64,000 bases of DNA from contig CALFPA010000051.1 of the NCBI GenBank assembly GCA_937919825.1, positions 1-64,000 of the forward strand, written 5' to 3'. The translations under genes and the position numbers were made by a program. Each line of letters starts with the position of its first letter. Position 1 is the first letter of the stretch. Origin of the DNA: an uncultured Spartobacteria bacterium (GTDB lineage Bacteria > Verrucomicrobiota > Verrucomicrobiia > Chthoniobacterales > Terrimicrobiaceae). Of the stretch, positions 25,398-34,185 are shown piece after piece. A model generated the notes under the pieces. That model was not told the DNA's origin. It worked only from the letters and a program-made list of their open reading frames with translations, and made no database searches.

Positions 25398-26302
25398 GCG
25401 GCCTGGCGGCGCTCGCGCTGCTCGAAGAAATTTCGCAGAGGAATCAGATAATCCTCCGTGGTGGTGAGCCGGACGATGTCCACCCGGCGCGAGCGAAGGA
25501 GGTATTCCAAGTCGGCGAGGCGGTCGTCGTTGATCTCCCGGAGGGCGCGCCGGACGGCCTTGCTGCTGGTGTTCACATCGATCTGCTCACCGGTCTCGGC
25601 ATCCTCGAGCGTGATGATTCCGACATTCGGCAATTCGCTTTCGCCTTTGTCGATCACCGGCATCGCCACGAGGTCGTGGCGTTTGCTTGAGACCGTGAGG
25701 GCTTTGGTGAAATCCGGTGCCAGGAAGTCCGAGATCATAAAAACCACCGAGCGGCGACTGACGACGAGATTCAGGTAGTCGAGCGCGCCGGCAAGGTCGG
25801 TGCCGCGGCCCTCGGGCTCGAAGTAGAGCATCTCGCGGATGAGGCGGAGCGTGTGCAGGCGGCCTTTTTTCGGCGGGATGAAAAGCTCGATCCGGTCGGT
25901 GAAAAGAATCAGGCCGACCTTGTCGTTGTTGTTGATCGCGCTGAAGGCGAGGATCGACGCGACCTCGGCGGCGAGTTCGCGTTTGCTCAGCTCCACGCTG
26001 CCAAAAATGCCCGACGCGCTCACATCCACGAGAAGCATCACGGTGAGTTCGCGCTCCTCGGTGTATTTCTTGATGTAGGGGGCGTTCATGCGGGCGGTGA
26101 CATTCCAATCGATCGATCGGATTTCGTCGCCCGGCGCGTATTCACGGACCTCCTCGAAATTCATGCCACGGCCCTTGAAAACACTGTGGTATTGGCCGGC
26201 GAACATGGAGTTCACGAGGCGCCGGGTCCGCAGCTCGATGCGGCGGATTTTTTTCAGGATTTCCTTGGGATCGCGCGTCATGGCTTTCGAAAACAGGGTC
26301 AC
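25394..26302 (-). CDS. DUF58 domain protein of the Bat operon
   Basis: 302 residues; ATG at 26302, or 26281 giving a product that begins MTRDPKE. It contains the DUF58 core GRGMNFEEVREYAPGDE then IRSIDWNVTARM, and a VWA-like second half with LLVDVSASG. DUF58 proteins nearly always accompany MoxR ATPases. Cytosolic by sequence. Starts 18 nt after the moxR stop and overlaps the DUF4381 gene by 4 nt. Probably works with MoxR in assembling or activating the VWA complex; that is inference from co-occurrence. Confidence 0.9.
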   Translation of the reverse strand: MTLFSKAMTRDPKEILKKIRRIELRTRRLVNSMFAGQYHSVFKGRGMNFEEVREYAPGDEIRSIDWNVTARMNAPYIKKYTEERELTVMLLVDVSASGIFGSVELSKRELAAEVASILAFSAINNNDKVGLILFTDRIELFIPPKKGRLHTLRLIREMLYFEPEGRGTDLAGALDYLNLVVSRRSVVFMISDFLAPDFTKALTVSSKRHDLVAMPVIDKGESELPNVGIITLEDAETGEQIDVNTSSKAVRRALREINDDRLADLEYLLRSRRVDIVRLTTTEDYLIPLRNFFEQRERRQAA

Positions 26303-26319
26303 CCGTTTTCTAGAAAAAA

Positions 26320-27309
26320 TCAGGGAACCGGCACGCCGGCGAAGATTTGTTCGACGACCGACTCGGTGGTGATCGACTCCGCTTCGGCCTCGTAGCTCAC
26401 GCCAATGCGGTGGCGAAGGACATCGAGTCCCACACCTTTCACATCCTGCGGCGTGACATACCCGCGGCCGGCGATGAAGGCGTTCGCCTTCGCGGCGAGC
26501 GTGAGGAAGATCGTGGCACGCGGCGAGGCACCGTAGCGGATCATGCCGTCGAGCTTGAGCTTCGCGGAAGCGGGATCGCGCGTGGCCCAGACAATGTTGA
26601 CGATGTAGTCCTTCACCCGGTCGTCGACATAGATGTCATTCACGATGCCACGGGCGCGGATGATGTCGTCAGTGCCGACGACCTGATCCACACCGAGGCG
26701 CGGGGAGGAAGTCGCCATCGAATCGAGGATCGAGCGTTCCTCCTCACGGGTCGGGTAGCCGACATGGACCTTGAGCATGAAGCGGTCGAGTTGGGCCTCG
26801 GGAAGTTGGTAGGTGCCCTCCTGCTCGATCGGGTTTTGAGTCGCGAGAACGAGGAATGGATCGGGAAGAGGGAAGGTTTTTTCGCCGATCGTGACCTGGC
26901 GTTCCTGCATGGCCTCGAGTAGCGCGCTCTGGACTTTGGCCGGGGCGCGGTTGATTTCGTCGGCGAGGATGAGGTTCGAAAAAATCGGGCCGAGCTTGGT
27001 GGTGAACTCGCCGTCGCGGGGATTGTAGATCAGCGTGCCGATAAGGTCGGCGGGGAGGAGATCCGGCGTGAATTGCAGACGCTGGAAGCCGGTGCGGATC
27101 GAGTTCGCCAGCGTGCGGACGGTAAGCGTCTTGGCCAAGCCAGGAACGCCTTCGAGGAGCACATGGCCGTTGCAAAGAAGGCCGATGAGTAGGCGATGGA
27201 CGAGGACTTTTTGCCCGACGACCACGCGGGAGACTTCATTGACGAGGGGTTCCACCCACTTGCGGTTATCTTGGACATGCTGGGTGAGCTCGGATGTGTT
27301 GATACTCAT
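26320..27309 (-). CDS. moxR: MoxR-family AAA+ ATPase
   Basis: 329 residues from the ATG at 27309 (MSINTSELT); an in-frame ATG at 27360 would add 17 residues and neither has a clear Shine-Dalgarno. Walker A appears as LEGVPGLAKTL, followed by the GRIQFTPD-like LQFTPDLLPADLIGT, Walker B ILADEINRAPAKVQSALLEAM, sensor-1 LATQNPIEQEGTYQLPEAQ and a sensor-2 region. MoxR ATPases are chaperone-like and act with VWA proteins. First gene of the eight-gene operon reaching to 18435; divergent from kdsB. Confidence 0.94.
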   Translation of the reverse strand: MSINTSELTQHVQDNRKWVEPLVNEVSRVVVGQKVLVHRLLIGLLCNGHVLLEGVPGLAKTLTVRTLANSIRTGFQRLQFTPDLLPADLIGTLIYNPRDGEFTTKLGPIFSNLILADEINRAPAKVQSALLEAMQERQVTIGEKTFPLPDPFLVLATQNPIEQEGTYQLPEAQLDRFMLKVHVGYPTREEERSILDSMATSSPRLGVDQVVGTDDIIRARGIVNDIYVDDRVKDYIVNIVWATRDPASAKLKLDGMIRYGASPRATIFLTLAAKANAFIAGRGYVTPQDVKGVGLDVLRHRIGVSYEAEAESITTESVVEQIFAGVPVP

Positions 27310-27462
27310 GGAATGTTGGTTGGTGGATTTTTGAGACAGGCTGGCTGGTGTTTCGTTCAATTTCCGGCGAGAGCACCGATACTTAGAGATTGAGGATAAT
27401 TGTTGATTGAAGGACAGGAATCAAGCTGGCGCATGCCGGAAAACCAATCTATTTCCTCGTGC

Positions 27463-28194
27463 ATGTCGAAGACCGCCATCGTCATACCCGCCCGTTGGGC
27501 CTCAACACGCCTTCCCGCAAAACCGCTCCTGCCCTTGGCGGGTAAACCACTCGTCCGCCATGTGTGGGAACGCTGCAGCAAGGTTCGCGGAGTGGATGCG
27601 GTGATTGTCGCGACCGATGACATGCGGATCGCTGAGGCCGCGTTTGAGTTCGGCGCGGAGGTGGCGATGACCTCGCCACACCACCCGAGCGGCACGGATC
27701 GCATTGCGGAGGTGGCAAAAAATCTCGCCGGGTTCGACATCGTGCTGAATGTCCAGGGCGACGAGCCCTTCATCGAGCCGAAGCTTGTCGAAAAACTCGC
27801 CGACGCCCTGCGCGACGAAAAAGAGATTCAGATGTCCACCGCTGCCTGTGCGCTCGATCCCGCTGATCTTGCGAATCCCAATTGCGTGAAAGTCGTCACC
27901 GACCTCGCTGGCAACGCGCTCTATTTTTCCCGCGCGCCGATTCCCTGTGACCGTGATGGTGACGCCAATCCCTCGCGCCTGCGCCATCTCGGCATCTACG
28001 GCTACCGTAGAAAATTCCTCCTCGATTTCGTGAAGTGGAAACAAACACCGCTCGAAAAATCCGAAAAGCTCGAGCAACTCCGCGCGCTCGAGCACAGCGC
28101 GAAAATCCGGGTGATTAAAACTAAGCCCGTCGGCCCCGGCATCGACACGCCCGAGGATTTGAAAGCCGCCGAGAAATTCCTCGCGAAGCGCTAG
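27463..28194 (+). CDS. kdsB: 3-deoxy-manno-octulosonate cytidylyltransferase
   Basis: 243 residues from the ATG at 27463 (MSKTAIVIPA); the open frame back to 27400 adds 21 poorly conserved residues. The N-terminal ARWASTRLPAKPL motif binds CTP; VQGDEPFI and the YGYRRKFLLDF block are characteristic. The enzyme makes CMP-KDO for LPS inner core assembly, which indicates a Gram-negative outer membrane with LPS. Cytosolic, normal length. The 3' end overlaps the end of the convergent ABC-transporter remnant by 4 nt. Confidence 0.95.
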   Translation: MSKTAIVIPARWASTRLPAKPLLPLAGKPLVRHVWERCSKVRGVDAVIVATDDMRIAEAAFEFGAEVAMTSPHHPSGTDRIAEVAKNLAGFDIVLNVQGDEPFIEPKLVEKLADALRDEKEIQMSTAACALDPADLANPNCVKVVTDLAGNALYFSRAPIPCDRDGDANPSRLRHLGIYGYRRKFLLDFVKWKQTPLEKSEKLEQLRALEHSAKIRVIKTKPVGPGIDTPEDLKAAEKFLAKR

Positions 28195-28907
28195 CCGGCG
28201 TGAGCCATCGCGTCGCGGTAGAGCGCGGCGTAGACTCCGTTTTTTGCGAGCAGCTCCGGCCCAGAACCGTCTTCAACGAGCCGCCCGTCTTTCAGAACCA
28301 CGATTCGGCCGAGCCCGTGAACAGTCGTCAACCGGTGCGTGACAATCAGCGTCGTCCGCCCGCGCATCAGCTCGAAAATCGTTCCCATGATGGCGCTCTC
28401 TGTGCTGGGGTCGAGCGCGCTGGTTGGCTCGTTGAGAAGGAGGATCGGCGCGTTTTTCAGAAACGCCCGCGCGATTCCGATGCGCTGGCGTTGGCCAACG
28501 CGGAAGCTCGAGTCCGCACTGCGCCGTGCGTCGTGGAATTTCAGCGGCAACGCCTGGAGCGCGCTGTAGAGATCGGTTCGGAGCTTCAAGAGCGCCTGGA
28601 GGCCGACATGAACGAAAAGGTAGTTCGAGACGAGGTTGATCAGGCCACCGAGCAGACTGATCAAAACCATGGCGACGCAGAGTCAGAGGACCATGGTGGC
28701 AGTCTCAGTCTCGCCGAACCAATGTTGCAAAAGCTCGCGCGTGTCGGCCGTTCCCGCCGATTTGTCGAGCACGCCATCGACGATGAATTTGAAGGGCCAG
28801 GGCTTGAGGAGATTGAAGCCGATGTTGGCCAGAGTGAGTGCCACGCCACCTGCTGTGGCCCAAAGGAAGGGCCGGAAATAACGAATCGTCCGCGCGTAGA
28901 TATTCAC
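28191..28907 (-). pseudogene. Decayed ABC exporter gene (MsbA-like), internal deletion plus in-frame TGA
   Basis: One reading frame runs from the ATG at 28907 to 28191 (239 codons), interrupted by a TGA at 28683-28685. Before the stop: MNIYARTIRYFRPFLW and the first transmembrane region. After it: LISLLGGLINLVSNYLF and a coupling-helix-like LPLKFHDARRSADSSFRV, which joins directly to the ABC signature end GQRQRIGIARAF. The rest of the transmembrane domain, Walker A and the Q-loop are missing, about 330 codons by comparison with full-length exporters. Walker B is also altered (LLLNEPTSALD, Asp to Asn). The D-loop and H-loop (VTHRLTTV) remain. It cannot encode a working transporter. The two pieces were probably once a homodimeric lipid or drug exporter of about 570 residues. 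Confidence 0.85.
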
Positions 28908-28968
28908 TGATCCCTAGCTAGGCGAGGGGCTTCTGTCGCGCAAGCCCTCAACTGGCGTCAGAATTGGT

Positions 28969-30819
28969 TTGATCGAGCGCCGCCTCTGCCATGATATCCA
29001 CGGCCTCTTGGACAACATTTCCATTCAGCGCCCGCGCAATCTCGATTGGCAGCGGGCCTCAGCGCTCCTTTACGGAGATTGGGGAACCAGTAAGGCCTAT
29101 GTGCTGGGTCTCGCCTTTGCGGCGACAGGGTTTTCCTCCTTGCCCGTTATTGCGGCGGTCTGCGCCCTGACCCTGCTGGTCGGCCTGAACTACATCGTCA
29201 TCTGCCGCTGCTTTCCCGACGGAGGGGGCGTTTACTCCTCTGCCGGCGTGCATGGCAAAGTCCTGTCCGTCGTGGCCGCACTCCTCTTGGTGGCGGATCT
29301 CACGGTCACGGCGGCCCTGAGTGGTTGGGCGGCGCTGAGCTACCTCGGGATTCCGAGGGATTACATCATGGTTTCGACGATCGGCGTGATCCTGCTCATC
29401 GGAGCGCTGAATTATCTCGGGCCAAAACACAGCGGCAGCTTCGCGATGGCGCTGGCCCTGCCAACCGTCGCAGTCATCATCGCCATCATCGCGCTGGCGA
29501 TCCCGCATCTGACTTTTGAAAACCTCCAGCCCCTGGACGGCTCTGCGAGCCACATTTGGGTTTCCTTCGTGGGTGTCATCCTCGCACTCAGCGGCGTGGA
29601 GGCGATCGCCAACCTGACCGGAACCCTCAAGTCCGACAAAAACTCCCCGATCGGCCATCCACGGGTTGGCAAAACCTCGGCCAAGGCGATCATCCCTGTG
29701 GCGCTCGAGGTTTCCCTCGGAACGCTTCTCCTCGGCTGGGCCATGCTCTCGCTCTCGCCCTCGCTGGCGCCGCAAATGGTCGAGCGCAAGGAGGACATGC
29801 TCCGCTTCGCGGCCGAGCAATATGCCACGATGGCCTTTGGTCCGATGATCGGCCAAGGCTTTGGTTTGGTTGTCGGTGTGGTTTTCGCCCTCCTCTTGCT
29901 GAGCGCGGTGAATACCGCCGTGGCGGCGCAACTGGGTTTGCTTTTCATGATGTCCCGCGAAGGAGACATGCCGAAATCCTTCTCCAAGCTGAACTCCTCC
30001 GGCGTTCCCTTAGCCCCGCTCGCCATTTCGATCGCATTACCGATTTTGATCCTGTTGATGACCGATAATTTCTACAGTCTCGCCGGCCTCTATGCGATCG
30101 GCGTGGTGGGTGCGATTGCCATCAACCTCGGATCCTCCGCGACCAATCTCAAACTCGAGATGGCGATTCCGGAGCGGGCGCTAATGGTCGTGACCGCGGT
30201 CATCCTCGTTGCCGTCGAAATCACCCTTGCCTACACGAAACACGATGCGCTTTTCTTCGTGGTTTGCGTGCTAATTGTCGGTCTATCGCTGTGGGCTTAT
30301 TCGCGGCGCCTGAGCGGCATTACAACTCTCACGGTGAGCAGTGAAGTCGCGAAAATCGTAAAGCCCGAGGTGGTCGAAAACCTCCGCCAGCCGGTGCAGG
30401 AATCTCAAAAAATCCTTGTCGCCGTGCGCGGTCTCACTCCCGCATTGAGCTTTGCCTTCGACGAGGCGGAGCTTCGCAAAGCCACGCTCTATGTCCTGTA
30501 TTCCCGTGAGATCGCGGTGCTCTACCCGGGCGCGAACACGAAGGGCCGTGTGTCGTGGAAGGACGACCCCGAGGCGAACGCCATTCTCTCCACCGCCGTG
30601 CAAATCGGAAACGCCCGGAACATCCCGACGATCCCGCTTTTTGCGACAGCCACTGAGGCCGCCTCACTCATTGTGGACACCGCCGCAACGATCGGCGCGG
30701 ATTTCCTGATCCTCGGCGCCTCGCACCGCGGCTCACTCGCGAAAGTGCTCAAGGGGAATGTCGCCACGCAGGTCGCAGCGAGCCTGCCGGACAATATCCA
30801 GCTCGTCATCCACGGTTGA
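28969..30819 (+). CDS. APC-superfamily amino-acid permease with C-terminal USP domain
   Basis: 616 residues from a TTG at 28969; a TTG at 29008 is also possible. An N-terminal LLYGDWGTSKAYVLGLAF block opens about twelve hydrophobic segments (~35-440), typical of the APC transporters. The last ~150 residues form a universal-stress-protein domain: ILVAVRGLTPALSFAFDEA near 480 and ATIGADFLILGASHRGSL near 585, the ATP-binding Gx2Gx9GS-type end. Such fusions probably sense nucleotide or redox state and tune import at the inner membrane. The 3' end overlaps the convergent dus gene by 14 nt. The substrate is unknown. Confidence 0.85.
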   Translation: MIERRLCHDIHGLLDNISIQRPRNLDWQRASALLYGDWGTSKAYVLGLAFAATGFSSLPVIAAVCALTLLVGLNYIVICRCFPDGGGVYSSAGVHGKVLSVVAALLLVADLTVTAALSGWAALSYLGIPRDYIMVSTIGVILLIGALNYLGPKHSGSFAMALALPTVAVIIAIIALAIPHLTFENLQPLDGSASHIWVSFVGVILALSGVEAIANLTGTLKSDKNSPIGHPRVGKTSAKAIIPVALEVSLGTLLLGWAMLSLSPSLAPQMVERKEDMLRFAAEQYATMAFGPMIGQGFGLVVGVVFALLLLSAVNTAVAAQLGLLFMMSREGDMPKSFSKLNSSGVPLAPLAISIALPILILLMTDNFYSLAGLYAIGVVGAIAINLGSSATNLKLEMAIPERALMVVTAVILVAVEITLAYTKHDALFFVVCVLIVGLSLWAYSRRLSGITTLTVSSEVAKIVKPEVVENLRQPVQESQKILVAVRGLTPALSFAFDEAELRKATLYVLYSREIAVLYPGANTKGRVSWKDDPEANAILSTAVQIGNARNIPTIPLFATATEAASLIVDTAATIGADFLILGASHRGSLAKVLKGNVATQVAASLPDNIQLVIHG

Positions 30820-31846
30820 CCATTGCCGCCTCGAGGGGCATCGGGCGGTCGTGCTCGAGGTGACGCGAGCAAATGGCAAAAAACTCCCCGCGCGAATCGC
30901 AACGCCGGATGTCGTGCAGGAAATCCTCGGACTCCTCCAAACCCTCGCCGAGAAAGTTCATGTATTTTTTCATCTTCTGCACCTGGGCTTTCTCCGCGAC
31001 GCCGGGAGTGCAAACCGCCTCGTAAAGTTCCGCGATGTAACCTAAAACCTCGCGCCCAGTCGGCAGCCGCGCTTCGCGGCCCTCCAGTTGGTCACGGATT
31101 TGGGAAAAAACCCACGGGTTCCTGATCGCGCCGCGTCCAATCATCAACCCGGCGGCGCCGGTTTTTTCGAGGGTTTCCATCGCGCTTGCGGCCGAGCTGA
31201 CATTGCCATTCGCCTGCACAGGAAACGGCAGGGCGCGCACGGCCTGGGCGATCCGGTCCAAATGAACCCTAGGGCCGTATTTTTCGGTTACCGTTCGTCC
31301 GTGAACCGTCAGCAAATCCAGACGATGCCCGGCGAAAACCTCCAGCAAGGCGTCAAACTCGGCAGGACTCTCAAACCCGATGCGCGTCTTAACCGTAAAC
31401 GCCCCCCGCACCGCGCCGCGCAGAACGCCGAGGAGTTCGTCCACCCGGGGCAGATCCCGGAGAAGCCCGCCGCCGGCGCACTTGCGATAAACAACCGGCG
31501 CGGGACAGCCGAGGTTGAGATCGATCGCCGCGACGGGGTGCTTTTCCAGAGCCTGTGCCACGCGGGCCATCGCCACGAGGTCGTTGCCGATGATTTGGGC
31601 AACCGCTGGCCGGCCGGTGGGATTTTCGACAATCGAGCGCAGGATCGATTTCTCCGGCACATAGTCGGGCGTTACCCGAAAAAATTCGGTGAAATACAAA
31701 TCTGCCCCACCATGGAGGGCCATCAACCGCCAGAACGGCCAGTCCGTAATGTCCTGCATCGGCGCGAGCGAAAGAACCGGCCGCCCGCTCTGGAACAACT
31801 GCGCGAACGCCTCGCGCCGCCCGCTCAGATCTTCGACTTGATCCAT
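30806..31846 (-). CDS. dus: tRNA-dihydrouridine synthase family protein
   Basis: 346 residues. The FMN-binding TIM barrel opens with LSLAPMQDITDWPFWRL, then DLNLGCPAPVVYRKCAGGGLL, where the Cys is the general acid. KTRIGF, LLTVHGRT, ANGNVSS and LMIGRGAIRNPWVF follow. It reduces specific uridines in tRNA with NADPH; which position (DusA/B/C class) cannot be told from this view. The 5' end overlaps the upstream lipoprotein gene by 22 nt, so the two are probably co-transcribed. Confidence 0.93.
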   Translation of the reverse strand: MDQVEDLSGRREAFAQLFQSGRPVLSLAPMQDITDWPFWRLMALHGGADLYFTEFFRVTPDYVPEKSILRSIVENPTGRPAVAQIIGNDLVAMARVAQALEKHPVAAIDLNLGCPAPVVYRKCAGGGLLRDLPRVDELLGVLRGAVRGAFTVKTRIGFESPAEFDALLEVFAGHRLDLLTVHGRTVTEKYGPRVHLDRIAQAVRALPFPVQANGNVSSAASAMETLEKTGAAGLMIGRGAIRNPWVFSQIRDQLEGREARLPTGREVLGYIAELYEAVCTPGVAEKAQVQKMKKYMNFLGEGLEESEDFLHDIRRCDSRGEFFAICSRHLEHDRPMPLEAAMVNRG

Positions 31847-32379
31847 CGCATCACCCCGCCGAGCACCGGCAAATGCTCGTAAAATCCGGCCGCCGGGTCC
31901 CAGAAATCCTGGTGAAGCACCGCACGCCCCTCGCGGTCAAAGCGCAGGAGCGTCACCCCGATCGTGCGCACAGGTTCCTTCGCGCTCTTGAACCGCACAT
32001 CCATCGTCCAGCGCACATAAAAATTCCCGCCCGAGCGTGCGAAATCGTCCACTTCGGTCCGGAACGAATCAACATGATCCATCGTCTTCAAAAAATAAGC
32101 CTCCACCGCCGCACGGCCGCGCAGGGTTTTCAGCGTGTCGTTAAACCAAACATCCTCCGCGTAGAGATCATCGGTTTTTTCCTGGATGCTCTGCGTCGTC
32201 ACATTCTGGAAAAATTCGCGGAAGCGCGCGACTGCGGCCTCGCCGTCGGCGGGAGAAAGATCCACGCCGGGAGCGGTGGCGGCGGCTTTTTGAAATTCCG
32301 CCGGGTAGCCACCGCCATGCGGCGCGCCGCATCCAGCCAAGGCCGCCGCCAATCCGAGAGTCGCGAGAAATTTTTTCAT
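31825..32379 (-). CDS. Putative lipoprotein with SnoaL/NTF2-like domain
   Basis: 184 residues from the ATG at 32379 (MKKFLATLG). The open frame extends to 32673, but the true start is fixed by a lipobox signal: AALAGCG at about residues 13-18, lipidated Cys at 17. The mature part has an NTF2-like fold pattern: helix FREFFQNV, YAEDVWFNDTLKTLRGRAAVEAYF, then strands ending HQDFWDP. AGGAGGTG occurs about 15 nt upstream. Likely anchored in the outer or inner membrane; SnoaL-like domains bind small ligands, but none can be named. It overlaps dus by 22 nt. Confidence 0.75.
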   Translation of the reverse strand: MKKFLATLGLAAALAGCGAPHGGGYPAEFQKAAATAPGVDLSPADGEAAVARFREFFQNVTTQSIQEKTDDLYAEDVWFNDTLKTLRGRAAVEAYFLKTMDHVDSFRTEVDDFARSGGNFYVRWTMDVRFKSAKEPVRTIGVTLLRFDREGRAVLHQDFWDPAAGFYEHLPVLGGVMRWIKSKI

Positions 32380-32487
32380 GCCGCCGATCCTACACCTCCT
32401 GTCCCCGGGGAACGGAAGAAAAGTTGTTGATCTCGGCAGGGGGATTCTCGAAAACTGCGCCCGATTCAAACGATTCAACGCCCCCGA

Positions 32488-33252
32488 ATGTTTCGGCTCC
32501 TCACATTCAATATCCAGAACGGTCAGCCTTGGGACCCGAACGATCCGGACAATCTCCGTGTGGATATCGATGGCGTGGGGCGTTTCCTTGCCGCGCAGAA
32601 GTCCGACATCATTTGCCTGCAGGAGGTCGAGCGCGGCTACGACGGCGGGCGCCAAATCGAGCCGCCACCTCATTACAACCGGCTCAAGGACATCCTCTCC
32701 GGCTACGATTCGGTCTTCTTATATCCTCAAAAAAACCACACCGAGATTCCCTTCGGCCTCGGCCTCGCGATTTTTTCGAGGACACCATTGCGGGATTTCG
32801 AGCGGCTGGATTTGCCGGCGGCGGCGATCGAGTTCGAGTTCGGCGAAAAAAAACGGCACGCCTCCTCGCGGTTGCTGATCGGTGCGACGACCGAGATCGA
32901 CGGCTCGCGGTTGCGGATTTTAAATACCCACCTGCAGGCATTTTTCATGATCGGAGCGTTGAGCGATGCCTGCCCCGAGCAGCGCAATCTCGTGGAGGCC
33001 GAACTCCGCAAGCAGAGTGGACCGGCGATTCTTGCTGGCGACATGAACGCCGCGCCTCAGGAAAGTCTCGTGGCGCAGTTTGAGGCGGCGGGTTTTTCCA
33101 CGGTTCAAAAAACCGAGCCGACTTGGAAGCGTCGCCCGTATGTGGTGGACCACATTTTCCGCAATGCCGGCCTGCGGTTGGTCTCCCACCAAATCCTCCC
33201 CACGCCGACCTCCGACCATGATGCGATCGTGGCGGATTTTGAATTCGTCTAA
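32488..33252 (+). CDS. Endonuclease/exonuclease/phosphatase (EEP) family protein
   Basis: 254 residues. The EEP motifs are in order: LLTFNIQNG (metal Asn), ICLQEVERGYDGG (metal Glu), LNTHLQ, AGDMNAAP and the closing TSDHDAIVADF (His/Asp). The fold acts on phosphodiesters; without specificity residues I cannot choose among nuclease, sphingomyelinase-like or phosphatase roles. No signal peptide, so probably cytosolic. Transcribed divergently from the lipoprotein gene; its stop overlaps panB by 4 nt on the opposite strand. Confidence 0.85.
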   Translation: MFRLLTFNIQNGQPWDPNDPDNLRVDIDGVGRFLAAQKSDIICLQEVERGYDGGRQIEPPPHYNRLKDILSGYDSVFLYPQKNHTEIPFGLGLAIFSRTPLRDFERLDLPAAAIEFEFGEKKRHASSRLLIGATTEIDGSRLRILNTHLQAFFMIGALSDACPEQRNLVEAELRKQSGPAILAGDMNAAPQESLVAQFEAAGFSTVQKTEPTWKRRPYVVDHIFRNAGLRLVSHQILPTPTSDHDAIVADFEFV

Positions 33253-34010
33253 TCGCCGCGCACTTCGCGCGCAAATTCGCCGACAGCCCGCTCGATCTCC
33301 CCCGCCAAGTCCGCGCGAGGCGTGGCGAATTTTGGACGGAACCATGGAAAAAACCCGACGAGGTCGTGGAAGACCAGGATGTTCCCGTCGCAATCCTTCC
33401 CGCTCCCGATTCCAATGGTGGGGCAGAGGACAGCACGGGTGATTTGCGCCGCGAGCGGGGCGTGGACGAGTTCCAACACGAGGGCCTGGACTCCAGCCTC
33501 CGCGAGGGCTTGGGCATCGGTCGCAAGGCGCTCGGCCTCGGTGTCGCTTTTGCCTTTGATCCGGTAGCCGCCTTCCTCGATGACCCGCTGGGGAAGCATT
33601 CCGAGATGGCCGATGACGGGAATGCCCTCGGCAATGATCGCTTGAACCATCGGGAGGATTTCCCGGCCGCCCTCGATTTTTACAAGGTCTGCACCGGCCT
33701 CACGGAGGAGGTGGGAATTTTTCACCGCGAGTTCCGGCGTGGCGCAACTCCCGGCGGGAAGGTCGGCGGCGATAAGAGTTTTTTCCGCTCCCCGGGCCAC
33801 GGCGCGCGTGTGGTGGAGCATGTCTGCCATGGTCACTTGGGTCGTGTCAGGTTGGCCGAGGACGACCATGCCCAGCGAGTCGCCAACAAGCAAAAGGTCC
33901 AACCCGCAGCCATCGAGCAACCGTGCTGTCGGGTAATCGTAGGCTGTCAGCCAAGCGAGGCGTCGGCCGGAGGATTTGGAGGCGCGGAGCGATGCGGGTG
34001 TGGGTTTCAC
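33249..34010 (-). CDS. panB: 3-methyl-2-oxobutanoate hydroxymethyltransferase
   Basis: 253 residues. Family blocks: LTAYDYPTARLLDGCGLDLLLVGDSLGMVVLG, GAEKTLIAADLP, VKIEGG, PVIGHLGMLPQ and the LELVHAPLA region with a catalytic Glu. It adds a hydroxymethyl group from 5,10-methylene-THF to alpha-ketoisovalerate, the first step to pantothenate and CoA. Cytosolic. panC is not adjacent. Slightly shorter than the E. coli enzyme but complete at both ends. Confidence 0.95.
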   Translation of the reverse strand: MKPTPASLRASKSSGRRLAWLTAYDYPTARLLDGCGLDLLLVGDSLGMVVLGQPDTTQVTMADMLHHTRAVARGAEKTLIAADLPAGSCATPELAVKNSHLLREAGADLVKIEGGREILPMVQAIIAEGIPVIGHLGMLPQRVIEEGGYRIKGKSDTEAERLATDAQALAEAGVQALVLELVHAPLAAQITRAVLCPTIGIGSGKDCDGNILVFHDLVGFFPWFRPKFATPRADLAGEIERAVGEFAREVRGD

Positions 34011-34095
34011 GGAAAGGTCGGGGAGTATTCACGAACTGGTGTGCGGAGGCACGGAGGTTTTTTTGCAGAAAACGAATCCTGTCACGGGAAGCCAG

Positions 34096-34123
34096 TTGAC
34101 ACCTGGCGAGGCGGGCTTTTAGT
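34096..34123 (+). promoter_or_regulatory. Possible sigma-70 promoter of the HNH gene
   Basis: TTGACA (34096-34101), 16 nt, TTTAGT (34118-34123; 4 of 6). A start near 34130 would leave a leader of about 55 nt containing a small GCGGG/CCCGC hairpin (34135-34147). The upstream part of this 175-nt intergenic region also contains a short GGAGGCACGGAGG stretch (34045-34057) resembling the dispersed CACAGAGG repeat. Confidence 0.3.
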
Positions 34124-34185
34124 GTCCGGCGTCTGCGGGGCATCCCGCCTCAAGCCGTGGGATCTGCCATCGGGACGCATTACCC

